NCBI RefSeq assembly: GCF_010499265.1
Contig: NZ_JAAGSC010000042.1
Coordinates: 104,505-168,504, forward strand
From: Wenzhouxiangella limi
Lineage (GTDB): Bacteria > Pseudomonadota > Gammaproteobacteria > Xanthomonadales > Wenzhouxiangellaceae
Reading direction: 5' to 3'
DNA: 64,000 nucleotides
The translations under genes and the position numbers were made by a program. Shown one piece after another: positions 1-9,317 of the stretch. The first letter of the stretch is position 1, and every line of letters starts with the position of its first letter. The notes under the pieces are model-generated. The model was not told the DNA's origin, did no database searches, and worked only from the letters and a program-made list of their open reading frames with translations.

Positions 1-127
1 GGTCCAGGTTCATGTCCCGCACGAAAGTCGTCGAGACCATGAAAAAGATCAGCAGAATGAACACCATGTCGATCAGCGGCGAGATGTCGACCCGCTGTTC
101 TTCTTCCTGACGTGCGCGGTATCTCAT
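1..127 (-). CDS. exbD: ExbD/TolR-type biopolymer transport protein, 3' part outside the window
   Basis: Only the first 42 residues are inside the window; the gene runs off the left edge. The visible part has a charged cytoplasmic N-terminus (RYRARQEEEQR) followed by a single membrane helix, ISPLIDMVFILLIFFMVST, whose Asp in 'PLIDM' is the proton-path residue of the ExbD/TolR family. Its ATG overlaps the TGA of the upstream exbB gene, so the two are translationally coupled. In the family, ExbD forms a proton-driven complex with ExbB in the inner membrane that powers TonB-type transport. Whether this copy serves TonB or another partner cannot be told from the fragment. Confidence 0.9.
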   Translation of the reverse strand, partial: MRYRARQEEEQRVDISPLIDMVFILLIFFMVSTTFVRDMNLD

Positions 128-732
128 GCGGTTGTTCCCGGTGTGGAGCGCGAGCAGAGGATGTCTTTGACCTGGGCGAGTTCCAGGCGAATCATGTCGG
201 CGCGACGGTTGAGCAGGCCGCCGATGATCAGCCCCGGAATGGCCACGGCCAGGCCCATCTGGGTGGTGAACAGGGCCTGGGAAATGCCGCCGGCGATGCC
301 GCCGGACTGGGCAAACAGCGACATGTCGGCCAGCGAATCGAAGGTCTCGATCATGCCGACCACGGTGCCGAGCAGGCCCATCAGCGGGGCCACGGCGACG
401 ATCACCATGATCAGCTTGTGGAAGCGTCGCACGTCGCGCTCCAGCGGCCAGAAGGCATCGTCGAGCAGGCGCCTGAGGTTGGCTCCGCCGCGGCGGGCCA
501 GCGGGATACCGTCGGCCAGCGCTTTCTCGATGACCCCGCGCGGCGCGTGGTCCAGCCCGTCGGGGTATTTCTCGATGATGGCGCGCACGCTTCTGACGTT
601 GCCGCGCTTGAGGGCGGCAAAGCGGTAGCCGATGGCAAACCACAGCACCAGGGTTGAGACCACCAGCGGCGGCATGACGTAGCCGCCGACCTCGAAGTAG
701 AACCGCAGGTCGTTGAGCAGACCGTCGAACAT
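124..732 (-). CDS. exbB: MotA/TolQ/ExbB proton channel family protein
   Basis: This 202-residue protein has the standard ExbB layout: an N-terminal membrane helix near residues 18-40, a cytoplasmic region, and two C-terminal helices. The family motif follows 'VIVAVAPLMGLLGTVVGMI' and ends in 'FTTQMGLAVAIPGL'. With ExbD it would form the stator-like inner-membrane complex that couples proton flow to outer-membrane uptake. It lies between the larger MotA/TolQ paralogue upstream, whose stop codon shares one base with this ATG, and exbD downstream. Two channel-family genes in one operon is the layout of TonB systems that carry an extra TtpC-like component; assigning this one as the ExbB proper is inference from its short length. 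Confidence 0.9.
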   Translation of the reverse strand: MFDGLLNDLRFYFEVGGYVMPPLVVSTLVLWFAIGYRFAALKRGNVRSVRAIIEKYPDGLDHAPRGVIEKALADGIPLARRGGANLRRLLDDAFWPLERDVRRFHKLIMVIVAVAPLMGLLGTVVGMIETFDSLADMSLFAQSGGIAGGISQALFTTQMGLAVAIPGLIIGGLLNRRADMIRLELAQVKDILCSRSTPGTTA

Positions 733-2195
733 CAGGCCGGCGCGGGCTGACCCGGCTCGCGGGCCTCGCTGTACTGGTTGGACACGCGCAGCGCGGCCTG
801 CTCCATGTCATCCTTGATGCGCTCGGCCCAGCTTGACAGCAGCGTGCCCAGCAGCAGGGTCGGGATGGCCACGATCAGGCCCATCTCGGTGGTCACCAGG
901 GCAATGGAGATGCCGCCGGAGAGCAGCTTGGGATCGCCGGTGCCGAACTCGGTGATCACGTCAAAGGTCGAGATCATGCCGGTCACCGTTCCGAGCAGGC
1001 CCAGCAGCGGCGCGACCGCGGCAATCACCATGATGAATGCACCCAGCCGGTTGAGGTGGCTGCTTTCGTGCAGGATGGCCTCGGAGACGATGTCTTCGAG
1101 GTGCTCGCGGTTGCGGTCCAGGTTGCGGATGGCGGTGGCGACCACGCGCGCGGTCGCGCCGTGGCGTTTATCGAGCACGGCCAGCGCGCCTTCGCGGTCG
1201 CGCCGGCGGATGTGGCCTTCGACGCGGTCGACGACCCGGCCGGTCGAGCGTCCGGCGCGCCACAGAAAGATCGCGCGCAGCAGCACCAGCAGCAGCGCCA
1301 CCATGCCGAGGCCGAAGATGATCCAGCCGATCACCCCGCCCTGGGCGACCTTGTCGAACAGGCCGCGCTCGGTCGAGTGCTCGACTTCGGTGCGCAGGTT
1401 TTCGTAGATGAAAATCGGCAGCGGATCGACGGTCTGGCCGGCGGCCAGCGCGCGCGCGGCCTCGGCCGAGGTCTCGTTCCATAATTTCAGCTCGCCCTCG
1501 CCGGCCGGGGCCAGTACGCCGGCGCCGCGCTCGCTGATGCCATAGCTGGCCACGCGGCCGACGTGGACGATCTCGCCGCCCACGCGGGTGCCGTCGGCCA
1601 GGAAGAACTCGCCCGACTCGGCGCGAATGCGGCCGCGCTGGTCGAGTTCGCCGGCCACGGCGGCGAACAGGGCCTGGACATCGGCCTCGCGGGGAATACT
1701 GTCGCCTTCCAGCGCCGGGGCCTGGTAGCCGTCAACGGTGACCTCGGCCTGCTGGAAGGTTGCGGCCAGCAGGTTGACGTTTTCGCCGGCCGAGTCGACC
1801 GAGCGCTCGGCCTCGAACACCTGGTCTTCGAGCCGGTCGGCCTGGGCGGTCAGATCGATCAGCTCGCGCTCCAGCGCCTCGATATCGGCCTGCAGGCGGC
1901 TTTGCTCACGCTCGGCAGTGTCGGTAAAGGCCGCCAGCCGGCGCTCGAGGTCGGCCTTTTGCCCCTGCAGGAAGGCGAACTCGCGCTGGTAGGCCTGGCG
2001 CAGCGAGGGCGGTTGCTCGGCCACGGTCTGCCCATCCTGTTCGTCGGCCGTCTCTGCGCTTGGATCGTCGGACGGCGCTTCGGTCAGCGTCGGCTCTTCG
2101 GCCCGGGTTGCTTGCGGCTCGTCCTGGGCCAGGCCCATCCCCGCAGCCAGCAGCAGGCCCAGAGTGATAAAAATTCTCAGAGAGATGGCTTGCAT
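732..2195 (-). CDS. Large MotA/TolQ/ExbB-family protein with periplasmic coiled-coil region (TtpC-like)
   Basis: The 487-residue protein begins with a signal peptide (hydrophobic ITLGLLLAAGMGLAQ), then an acidic low-complexity stretch, then a Glu/Gln/Arg/Leu-rich coiled coil near residues 65-140. A further extracytoplasmic region leads to a membrane helix ('GWIIFGLGMVALLLVLLRA') and a C-terminal TolQ/ExbB channel domain with 'VIAAVAPLLGLLGTVTGMI' and 'TTEMGLIVAIPTLL'. Start is ATG 2195; an open frame continues upstream, but only as a shadow of the DUF3450 gene. The stop overlaps exbB by one base and the start is 2 bases from the DUF3450 stop. The order matches the TtpC module of Vibrio TonB2-type systems; its function here is inferred from that. 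Confidence 0.86.
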   Translation of the reverse strand: MQAISLRIFITLGLLLAAGMGLAQDEPQATRAEEPTLTEAPSDDPSAETADEQDGQTVAEQPPSLRQAYQREFAFLQGQKADLERRLAAFTDTAEREQSRLQADIEALERELIDLTAQADRLEDQVFEAERSVDSAGENVNLLAATFQQAEVTVDGYQAPALEGDSIPREADVQALFAAVAGELDQRGRIRAESGEFFLADGTRVGGEIVHVGRVASYGISERGAGVLAPAGEGELKLWNETSAEAARALAAGQTVDPLPIFIYENLRTEVEHSTERGLFDKVAQGGVIGWIIFGLGMVALLLVLLRAIFLWRAGRSTGRVVDRVEGHIRRRDREGALAVLDKRHGATARVVATAIRNLDRNREHLEDIVSEAILHESSHLNRLGAFIMVIAAVAPLLGLLGTVTGMISTFDVITEFGTGDPKLLSGGISIALVTTEMGLIVAIPTLLLGTLLSSWAERIKDDMEQAALRVSNQYSEAREPGQPAPA

Positions 2196-2197
2196 GC

Positions 2198-2980
2198 TCA
2201 GGACTCCGGCCGGATGGCGGCGTTGGGCAGCTCGAAATACCCGGTGCGGATCTGCTTTTGCAGCGAGTCGAACAGGGTCTCGACCTGGCGCACAGCGGCG
2301 CGTTCCTGCAGCCGCTCGAAGCGCCACTGATCGCCGCTGCGGGTGACGTGGCCGAACTCGCCGTCGCGGGTGCGGAAGTACATCGCCACCGTGCCCAGGC
2401 GGGCGACGTCGGCCAGCAGGCGCTCCCCGTCGAGCTCGATGATCTGGCTGTGCAGGCCGTTCTCGCGGGTCAGGCGCAGCTCGTCTTCGTAGAAGCGCCA
2501 GATCTGGTTGATGGCGCGCGCCGGGGTCAGCGCGCCAGCGGCGATCCGGTCTTCGATCTCTTCGACGGCCTGCAGGCGCTCGCCGGGCTTGAACGGCAGC
2601 GAGGACTGGATGTGGAGCTTGAGATCGGCGATCGCGTCCTCGGCGATCGGCAGCAGGGCCTCGCCGGCAATCCCGGCCTCGCGGGCGCGCTCGCGGTTGC
2701 GCGCCAGGTCGGCCTGAAGCTGTTCCACGCGCAGGCGCTCGCGCCGCACCGTGGCCTCCTGGTCGCCTTTCTGCAGCGCCAGCGAGCTCATCTCGCCGCG
2801 GTGGCGATCCTGGGCCTGGTTGAGCTCGGCGTTGAGTTCCTCGACTTCGCCGCGCAGCCGGACCAGTTCCTCGGCCAGGGCTTCGAGATCGTCGTCGCCG
2901 TCGGCGGTGGGCTGGGCCGCCAGGCCGGTCGCCGCGAGCAGCGCGGCCATGATCAGCCCCCAGTGAACAATTCGCCTCAC
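2198..2980 (-). CDS. DUF3450 family periplasmic coiled-coil protein
   Basis: The 260-residue protein has a signal peptide (GLIMAALLAATGLAAQ), then a long coiled coil near residues 30-95 rich in Leu/Glu/Arg, then a conserved globular half with 'PFKPGERL' and 'QIWRFYEDELR'. DUF3450 proteins are regularly encoded just upstream of double ExbB plus ExbD operons, as here, and act with TonB-dependent transport by unknown means. I chose the GTG at 2980 because a GGAG sits 8 bases before it; a TTG at 3013 is in frame but has no good ribosome site and would spoil the signal peptide. It is the first gene of the operon, which also fits a role specific to this transport system. Confidence 0.85.
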   Translation of the reverse strand: MRRIVHWGLIMAALLAATGLAAQPTADGDDDLEALAEELVRLRGEVEELNAELNQAQDRHRGEMSSLALQKGDQEATVRRERLRVEQLQADLARNRERAREAGIAGEALLPIAEDAIADLKLHIQSSLPFKPGERLQAVEEIEDRIAAGALTPARAINQIWRFYEDELRLTRENGLHSQIIELDGERLLADVARLGTVAMYFRTRDGEFGHVTRSGDQWRFERLQERAAVRQVETLFDSLQKQIRTGYFELPNAAIRPES

Positions 2981-3072
2981 GATGGATACTCCGGAATAGC
3001 GCGTTGGAATCAAGACTCTCTATTGGGCCGGGAAAATACGAAGCGTTCATGTCAATGGAATTACAGAAATGT

Positions 3073-3118
3073 GACCGCTGCGGTCGGTGACGCCAAAAAC
3101 CGGGGCCTGAACTACAAT
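3073..3118 (+). promoter_or_regulatory. Possible promoter/operator of the isovaleryl-CoA dehydrogenase gene
   Basis: The 168-base gap between two divergent genes contains a perfect 13-base palindrome, GACCGCTGCGGTC (3073-3085), and a -10-like TACAAT at 3113-3118, 31 bases before the ATG. No convincing -35 is present, which would suit an activated or repressed promoter. Binding factor unknown. Confidence 0.3.
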
Positions 3119-3148
3119 TGCAGGGTTATTTCTGACAACCGGAACCGC

Positions 3149-4297
3149 ATGCAACTGCCCGAAGACATCGAACTGTTACGCGACACGGTGCGCCGCTTCG
3201 CCGCCGAGGCGATCGCCCCGCAGGCCGCCGCCATCGACCAGGCCAACGAATTCCCGCAGGCGCTGTGGCGTGAGCTCGGCGAGCTGGGCCTGCTCGGCAT
3301 CACCATCCCGGGCGAGTACGGCGGCGCCGAGATGGGCTACCTGGCCCACCTGGTCGCCATGGAGGAAATTTCCCGGGCCTCGGCCTCGGTCGGTCTGTCC
3401 TACGGCGCCCACTCCAACCTGTGCACCGACAACCTGTGCCGCAACGGCACGCCCGCGCAGCGCGAGAAATACGTGCCGAAACTGGTCTCCGGCGAGTGGG
3501 TCGGGGCGCTGGCGATGTCCGAGCCCGGCGCCGGCTCCGACGTGGTCGGCTCCATGGCCTGCCGGGCCGAGCGCAAGGGCGATGTCTGGGTCGCCAACGG
3601 CTCGAAGATGTGGATCACCAACGGCCCGGAATGCGACGTTGCCGTGGTCTACATGCGCACCGCCGGCAAGGAAGCCGGCAGCCGCTGCATGACCGCCTTT
3701 ATCGTCGAGAAGGACTTTGCCGGATTTGCCAGGGCCCAGAAGCTCGACAAGCTGGGCATGCGCGGCTCCAATACCTGCGAGCTGGTGTTCGACAACTGCG
3801 AGATCCCGGCCGAGAACGTGCTCGGCGAGGTCAACGAGGGCGTCAGGATCCTGATGTCGGGGCTTAACTCCGAGCGCCTGGTGCTCTCCGGCGGGCCGAT
3901 CGGGATCATGCAGGCCGCGCTCAATGAGGTCCTGCCCTATATCCGCGAGCGCAAGCAGTTCGGCCGCACGCTGTCGGATTTCGGCCTGATGCAGGCCAAG
4001 GTCGGCGATCTCTACACCCTGCTGCAGTCCTCGCGCGGGTTTTCCTACCAGGTGGCTGCCGCTTACGACCAGGGCGAGCTGTCGCGGGTCGACGCCGCCG
4101 CCTGCCTGCTGCACGCCTCGCGCAGCGCGGTGACGGTCGCGCTGGAGGCCATCCAGGCCCTGGGCGGCAACGGCTACATCAACGAGTACCCCACCGGCCG
4201 CCTGCTCAGAGACGCCAAGCTCTACGACATCGGCGCCGGCACCAACGAAATCCGGCGCATGCTGATCGGGCGCGAGCTGGCCGAAGGCCGCGCCTAG
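3149..4297 (+). CDS. ivd: Isovaleryl-CoA dehydrogenase
   Basis: This 382-residue acyl-CoA dehydrogenase should oxidise isovaleryl-CoA to 3-methylcrotonyl-CoA in leucine degradation, passing electrons to ETF. The subgroup is decided by the active site: the base is Glu242 in 'NSERLVLSGGP', while the position that holds the catalytic Glu in medium-chain enzymes is Ala363 ('DIGAGTNEIRR'), exactly as in isovaleryl-CoA dehydrogenases. 'SYGAHSNLC' and 'ALGGNGYINEYPTGRLLRDAKLY' are also typical. The frame is open far upstream, but ATG 3149 gives the family's usual N-terminus. ETF genes lie at 13918-15602; thiolase and HMG-CoA lyase follow within 3 kb, with an unrelated reverse gene between. Confidence 0.93.
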   Translation: MQLPEDIELLRDTVRRFAAEAIAPQAAAIDQANEFPQALWRELGELGLLGITIPGEYGGAEMGYLAHLVAMEEISRASASVGLSYGAHSNLCTDNLCRNGTPAQREKYVPKLVSGEWVGALAMSEPGAGSDVVGSMACRAERKGDVWVANGSKMWITNGPECDVAVVYMRTAGKEAGSRCMTAFIVEKDFAGFARAQKLDKLGMRGSNTCELVFDNCEIPAENVLGEVNEGVRILMSGLNSERLVLSGGPIGIMQAALNEVLPYIRERKQFGRTLSDFGLMQAKVGDLYTLLQSSRGFSYQVAAAYDQGELSRVDAAACLLHASRSAVTVALEAIQALGGNGYINEYPTGRLLRDAKLYDIGAGTNEIRRMLIGRELAEGRA

Positions 4298-4313
4298 GAG
4301 AACCCCTTAAGGA

Positions 4314-4892
4314 TCAGTCTTCCAGCCGGGCCGTGACCCTGTCCCAGTCGATGGCGATCTCGGGCAGCTCGGCAACCGCGCTGACGCCCTCCAGCTCCTG
4401 GATCTCGGGTCGGCCGTAGCCGCCGTTGGCCAGGCGGTAGCGGGTCAGCATGCGGTCGGTGGGATGGACCAGCCAGACTTCGGCCACGCCCGAGCGTTCG
4501 TAGACGGCCAGCTTGCGGGTCTGGTCGTGGGCGGCGGTGGACGGCGAGAGCACCTCGACCACCCAGTCCGGCGCCCCGCGCAGGCCGGCCTCGTCGAGTT
4601 TGTCCCGATCGCGCACGACCAGCACGTCGGGCTGGACCACGGTGTCGATGTCGTCGTCGATCTCATTGCCCTTGGGCAGGCGGACGTCGAATGGGGCGAC
4701 ATAGGCTCGACAGGGCATGTCGGTCAAGGCGTTGGCGGCCTGACGAAAGATCTCCCCGACCATTTCCTGGTGCAGCCGGCCGGGCGCCGGCGACATCAGC
4801 CAGGCGGTGCCGTCGATCAGCTCGTAGCGCACATCTTCCGGCCAGGTCCGGTAGTCACCGTAGGTATAGCGCCGGTCGTCGCGTTGCTGCAA
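4314..4892 (-). CDS. Uma2 family (DUF820) putative endonuclease
   Basis: This 192-residue protein has the Uma2/DUF820 restriction-endonuclease-like fold signatures: 'YELIDGTAWLMSPAPGRLHQ' at the N-terminus, 'QPDVLVV' with the acidic residue of the nuclease core, and 'APDWVVEVLSPST' followed by 'KLAVYERSGVAEVWLV'. Family members are abundant in cyanobacteria and scattered in other phyla, with unproven function. The start appears to be TTG 4892; AGGAG lies 12 bases upstream, which is long, and no in-frame ATG exists before residue 33. It is transcribed against the flanking leucine-degradation genes and has no functional link with them, so it may be a later insertion. Confidence 0.88.
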   Translation of the reverse strand: MQQRDDRRYTYGDYRTWPEDVRYELIDGTAWLMSPAPGRLHQEMVGEIFRQAANALTDMPCRAYVAPFDVRLPKGNEIDDDIDTVVQPDVLVVRDRDKLDEAGLRGAPDWVVEVLSPSTAAHDQTRKLAVYERSGVAEVWLVHPTDRMLTRYRLANGGYGRPEIQELEGVSAVAELPEIAIDWDRVTARLED

Positions 4893-5026
4893 GGCCCTGG
4901 ACCGCTCCTGTCTGCGAAGGCTACGTCCGGGATTCTATCGATGCTGCCCCGGACGTGCCAGCACCGAACCGATCCTTTAGCCCAGCGATCAAACCCGCTC
5001 ATCACCAGGAGCACGCGCCGCGGGAC

Positions 5027-5060
5027 GGCGGTGGTTGCACCGCCTTGAACCTGCGATAAT
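5027..5060 (+). promoter_or_regulatory. Possible promoter with overlapping inverted repeat, upstream of thiolase
   Basis: A 7-base perfect inverted repeat, GGCGGTG (5027-5033) and CACCGCC (5038-5044), lies just before a -10-like GATAAT at 5055-5060. The repeat covers where a -35 would be, so it could be an operator; it could also be a weak hairpin. No biochemical support. Confidence 0.3.
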
Positions 5061-5093
5061 GCCGGCGGGTTTCCAACCAGAGAGAGTGTGATC

Positions 5094-6263
5094 ATGTCCG
5101 ATGATGTCGTATTCGTTGCCGCTCGCCGTACCGCGATCGGTTCGTTCCAGGGCCAGTTCGCCCCGGTGAAATCACCCCAGCTGGGTTCGGCCGTGATCGG
5201 CTCGGTCATGACCGATGCCGGGGTAGCGGGCGACGACGTGTCCGAGGTGATCATGGGCTGCGTACTGCCGGCCGGCACCGGCCAGGCACCGGCGCGCCAG
5301 GCTGCACTGGGCGCCGACCTGCCGATGAGCGCCGGGGCCACCACCATCAACAAGGTCTGCGGCTCGGGGCTCAAGGCGGCCATGCTGGGCAGCGACCTGA
5401 TCCGGGCCGGCAGCGCAGAGATCGTGGTCGCCGGCGGCATGGAATCCATGACCAACGCGCCGTATCTCATGGACCGCGGCCTGCGCATGGGCCATGTTCA
5501 GGCCCTCGATCACATGTTCTACGACGGCCTGCAAAACCCCTACGACGGCGCCATGATGGGCGGCTTTGCCGAGAAATGCGCGGCCAAGTACGAGTTCAGC
5601 CGCGAAGACCAGGACGCATTTTCCAGGGCCTCGGTCGAGCGCGCCACGGCAGCCATGAACAACGGCGCCTTCGCCGATGAAATCACGCCGGTGACGGTCA
5701 AGACCCGCAAGGGCGAAATCGAGATCACCGCCGACGAAGAGCCACCGCGCTGCAACATCGACAAGATGCCCTCGCTGCGCCCGGCGTTTGCCAAGGACGG
5801 CACCATCACCGCGGCCAGTTCCTCGAAGATCTCCGACGGCGCTGCGGCCTTCGTGATGATGAGCGCTACCGAGGCCGACAAGCGCGGCATCAAGCCCCTG
5901 GCTCGCGTGGTCGCCCACGCCACCCACAGCCACGAGCCGGAATGGTTCACCACCGCACCGGTCGGTGCGATCGCCAAATGCCTGGAGCGGGCCGGCTGGC
6001 GCGCCGACCAGGTCGACCTGTGGGAGATCAACGAGGCTTTCGCCACCGTGACCATGGCGGCGATGAAGGAACACGGCCTCGATCACGCCAGGGTCAACGT
6101 CAACGGCGGCGCCTGCGCCCTCGGCCACCCCATCGGCGCCAGCGGGGCGCGCATCCTGGTCACCCTGATCCATGCGCTGAAGGCGCGCGGCCTCAAGACC
6201 GGGGTCGCCTCGCTGTGCATCGGCGGCGGCGAAGGCGTGGCCATGGCCGTCGAACTGCTGTAG
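5094..6263 (+). CDS. Acetyl-CoA C-acetyltransferase (thiolase)
   Basis: This 389-residue thiolase has all three catalytic features: the acyl-accepting Cys89 in '[10 protein letters not shown]', His345 in '[14 protein letters not shown]', and Cys375 in '[12 protein letters not shown]'. 'WEINEAFA' is also intact. It should interconvert acetoacetyl-CoA and two acetyl-CoA, the last step of leucine and ketone-body breakdown. I chose ATG 5094 because GAGAGAG lies 7 bases upstream; a GTG two codons earlier is less likely. The gene heads the thiolase-mvaB-SDR run, with mvaB starting 15 bases after its stop. A role in polyhydroxybutyrate synthesis is possible too, but no phaB or phaC gene is nearby. 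Confidence 0.93.
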   Translation: MSDDVVFVAARRTAIGSFQGQFAPVKSPQLGSAVIGSVMTDAGVAGDDVSEVIMGCVLPAGTGQAPARQAALGADLPMSAGATTINKVCGSGLKAAMLGSDLIRAGSAEIVVAGGMESMTNAPYLMDRGLRMGHVQALDHMFYDGLQNPYDGAMMGGFAEKCAAKYEFSREDQDAFSRASVERATAAMNNGAFADEITPVTVKTRKGEIEITADEEPPRCNIDKMPSLRPAFAKDGTITAASSSKISDGAAAFVMMSATEADKRGIKPLARVVAHATHSHEPEWFTTAPVGAIAKCLERAGWRADQVDLWEINEAFATVTMAAMKEHGLDHARVNVNGGACALGHPIGASGARILVTLIHALKARGLKTGVASLCIGGGEGVAMAVELL

Positions 6264-6277
6264 TTCGTTTGACGAGC

Positions 6278-7174
6278 GTGAGCGGTAATTTTGTCAAGCT
6301 GGTCGAGGTGGGTCCGCGCGACGGGCTGCAGAACGAGCCCTATACCGTGCCCACCTCGCTCAAGCTCGACCTGATCGATCGCCTCGGACGAACGGGCTTG
6401 AAGGTCATCGAGTCGACCAGCTTCGTCAGCGATCGGGCCATCCCGCAGATGGCCGACGCCGAGGACGTGATCGCCGGGCTTAAGCGACGCGCGGGCATTC
6501 GCTACCCGGCGCTGGTGCCCAACGAGCGCGGCTACGACCGCGCCCGCAGCGTCGGCGTCGACGAAGTCGCGCTGTTCACCGCCGCCTCGGAGGCTTTCAA
6601 CCAGCACAACATCAACTGCACCATCGAAGAATCGCTGCGCCGTTTTGCGCCGGTGGTCCACCGGGCGCGCAACGACGGGGTGCGCGTGCGCGGCTACGTC
6701 TCGACCGTGCTCGGCTGCCCCTACCAGGGCCAGGTGCCGATCGCCGACGTGGTGCGGGTGGCCGAGGCGCTGTTCGAGGCCGGCTGCGAGGAGATTTCGC
6801 TGGGCGACACCATCGGCGTGGGCACCCCGCGCAAGGCTGCCGAAATGGTGCGCGCAGTCGGCGCCTCGATCCCGATCGCCCAGCTCGCCGTGCACTTTCA
6901 CGATACCTACGGCCAGGCCCTGGCGAATATCATGACCTGCCTGGACCTGGGCGTGCGCGTGGTCGACAGTTCGGTCGCCGGGCTGGGCGGCTGCCCGTAC
7001 GCGCGCGGGGCGACCGGCAACGTCGCCACCGAGGACGTGATCTACATGCTCGAAGGCGTCGGTATGGAGACCGGTATCGACCTGCTCGAAATGGCCCGCA
7101 CCGGCGACTGGATTGCCGGCGAGCTGGGTCGACCGCGCTCGCGCGCCGGGCAGGCCGTGCTCAAGCGGCACTGA
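6278..7174 (+). CDS. mvaB: Hydroxymethylglutaryl-CoA lyase
   Basis: This TIM-barrel enzyme of about 298 residues cleaves HMG-CoA to acetoacetate and acetyl-CoA in leucine degradation. Visible signatures are '[11 protein letters not shown]' (metal-binding Asp), 'GCPYQG', 'SLGDTIGVG', '[13 protein letters not shown]' (metal-binding His pair) and the active-site loop '[14 protein letters not shown]' with its catalytic Cys, followed by 'ATEDVIYML'. The start is uncertain: GTG 6278 gives the usual N-terminus '[12 protein letters not shown]', while TTG 6269 would add three residues. The gene follows the thiolase closely and shares its strand, so the two are probably one transcript. Confidence 0.92.
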   Translation: MSGNFVKLVEVGPRDGLQNEPYTVPTSLKLDLIDRLGRTGLKVIESTSFVSDRAIPQMADAEDVIAGLKRRAGIRYPALVPNERGYDRARSVGVDEVALFTAASEAFNQHNINCTIEESLRRFAPVVHRARNDGVRVRGYVSTVLGCPYQGQVPIADVVRVAEALFEAGCEEISLGDTIGVGTPRKAAEMVRAVGASIPIAQLAVHFHDTYGQALANIMTCLDLGVRVVDSSVAGLGGCPYARGATGNVATEDVIYMLEGVGMETGIDLLEMARTGDWIAGELGRPRSRAGQAVLKRH

Positions 7175-7213
7175 AGCAGCGCAATCCAACGCCAATTCAA
7201 TCGAAGGAAAAGC

Positions 7214-7984
<771 letters not shown>

Positions 7985-7990
7985 GACATC

Positions 7991-8392
7991 ATGCAGACTT
8001 TTTCCGAGATCGAAGAATACATCCGCGCGCACTACTCGGTGGTCCACGCCGAGCCGTTCATGCTGGCCGTAGAGGTCAAGGTCGGCGAACGCCATCAGGA
8101 CATTTTCCTGGCCGAGCTGAAAAACAGCGACGAGCGCCGCTCACTGCGATTGGAGACCAACATCGCGCCGCTGCGCGAACACGACGCCGAAAAGTGCCTG
8201 CGCGTGAACCTGATGCTGCGTGTGGGCTACCTGGCCGTCGGCGATCTCGACGGCACGCCGTTCATCAAGCTCTGCCACAACCTCACTTACGACCTGCTCA
8301 ACGAGGCCTCGCTGCGCTACGTCATCAACCACCTGGCCCTGCTCGGCGACAGCATCGAGGACACGCTGACCGGCGGCGAGGATCTGTTCTAA
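7991..8392 (+). CDS. YbjN-like domain protein of unknown function
   Basis: A 133-residue soluble acidic protein with no signal peptide or membrane segment. Its arrangement (short amphipathic N-terminus, a beta-rich middle 'LRLETNIAPL', then 'CLRVNLMLRVGYLAVGDLDG' and a C-terminal helix) resembles the YbjN / type III secretion chaperone-like fold. The gene starts 6 bases after the dehydrogenase stop, so it is probably in the same transcript, and ends 27 bases before mscS. No enzyme motif is visible. The fold assignment is from pattern only and could be wrong; the reading frame itself is well supported by spacing and codon use. Confidence 0.7.
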   Translation: MQTFSEIEEYIRAHYSVVHAEPFMLAVEVKVGERHQDIFLAELKNSDERRSLRLETNIAPLREHDAEKCLRVNLMLRVGYLAVGDLDGTPFIKLCHNLTYDLLNEASLRYVINHLALLGDSIEDTLTGGEDLF

Positions 8393-8419
8393 CAAGAAAT
8401 CATCCAGGGAGAAACAACC

Positions 8420-9253
8420 ATGGACTTCACTCAAGTTCAGCAGCTGCTGACCGACTACAACGTCATCGAAATGGGCACCCGCCTGATCGGCGCCATCCTG
8501 ATCTTCTTCATCGGCCGCTGGATCGGCAAGCGCGTGGTCCGCGGCGTGTCCCGCGGCATGGAAAAGCGCGGCATCGACGCGCTGCTGGTGACCTTCGTCG
8601 GCAACATCCTCGGCGTCTTGCTGCTGGTGATCGTGATCATGATTTCCCTGGGCCACCTCGGCGTCCAGGTCACGCCGCTGATCGCCGTCCTGGGGGGTAT
8701 GGCTCTGGCCGTTGGTCTGGCCCTGCAGAGCAGCCTGAGCAACTTCGCCGCCGGCATCATGCTGGTGATTCTGCGCCCGTTCACCCGGGGGCATTTCGTT
8801 GAAGCCGGCGGGGTCTCGGGCACCGTTCAGTCGGTCGGCATCTTCAATACCCAGCTGCAGACCCCGGACAATCGCCTGGTCATCGTCGGCAACAGCGATA
8901 TCACGGGCAACCCGATCACCAACTATTCGGCCTTCGATACCCGCCGTATCGACATGATCATCGGCGTCAGCTACGACGATGATCTCAAGCTGGCCCAGGC
9001 CACCATGCAGCGCGTCATCGAAGGCCACGAGAAGGTGCTCGCCGAACCCGAGCCGGCCATCCTGCTGATGGAGCTGGGCGAGTCCAGCGTCGATTTCGCG
9101 GTCCGTCCGTGGGTGCTGTCCGAGGATTACTGGACCACGCGCAGCGACCTGCTCGAAACCCTCAAGACCGAACTAGAAGCCGCCGGCTGCTCGATTCCCT
9201 TTCCGCAGCGCGATATCCACCACTTCAACGTCGCTGAAGAAAAAGCCGCCTGA
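8420..9253 (+). CDS. mscS: MscS-family small-conductance mechanosensitive channel
   Basis: This 277-residue channel has three N-terminal membrane helices (about residues 17-35, 57-80 and 85-110), the last being the Gly/Ala-rich pore helix 'VLGGMALAVGLALQSSLSNFAAGIML', here given as two adjacent pieces: 'GGMALAVGLALQSSLSNF' then 'AAGIML'. The beta domain follows with 'RPFTRGHFVEAGGVSGTV' and 'PDNRLVIVGNSDI', typical of MscS. It should release solutes on osmotic downshock. GGGAG 8 bases before ATG 8420 marks the start. Its length is close to E. coli MscS (286). It is the last gene of the rightward run and faces the NYN-domain gene across a hairpin. Confidence 0.93.
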   Translation: MDFTQVQQLLTDYNVIEMGTRLIGAILIFFIGRWIGKRVVRGVSRGMEKRGIDALLVTFVGNILGVLLLVIVIMISLGHLGVQVTPLIAVLGGMALAVGLALQSSLSNFAAGIMLVILRPFTRGHFVEAGGVSGTVQSVGIFNTQLQTPDNRLVIVGNSDITGNPITNYSAFDTRRIDMIIGVSYDDDLKLAQATMQRVIEGHEKVLAEPEPAILLMELGESSVDFAVRPWVLSEDYWTTRSDLLETLKTELEAAGCSIPFPQRDIHHFNVAEEKAA

Positions 9254-9265
9254 CCGACCACAGCC

Positions 9266-9297
9266 GACCCCGGCAAGCGCTCGCGCAGGCCGGGGTC
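9266..9297. terminator. Hairpin between convergent mscS and NYN-domain genes
   Basis: GACCCCGGC (9266-9274) and GCCGGGGTC (9289-9297) form a perfect 9-base GC-rich stem around a 14-base loop. There is no T-run on either side, so it is a candidate bidirectional or Rho-aided terminator. Confidence 0.5.
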
Positions 9298-9317
9298 GCG
9301 GCGCCGGGGCAAACCGC

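Noticed and set aside
2981..3013. Longer DUF3450 start at TTG 3013
   Set aside because: GTG 2980 has a GGAG at ideal spacing and gives a proper signal peptide.
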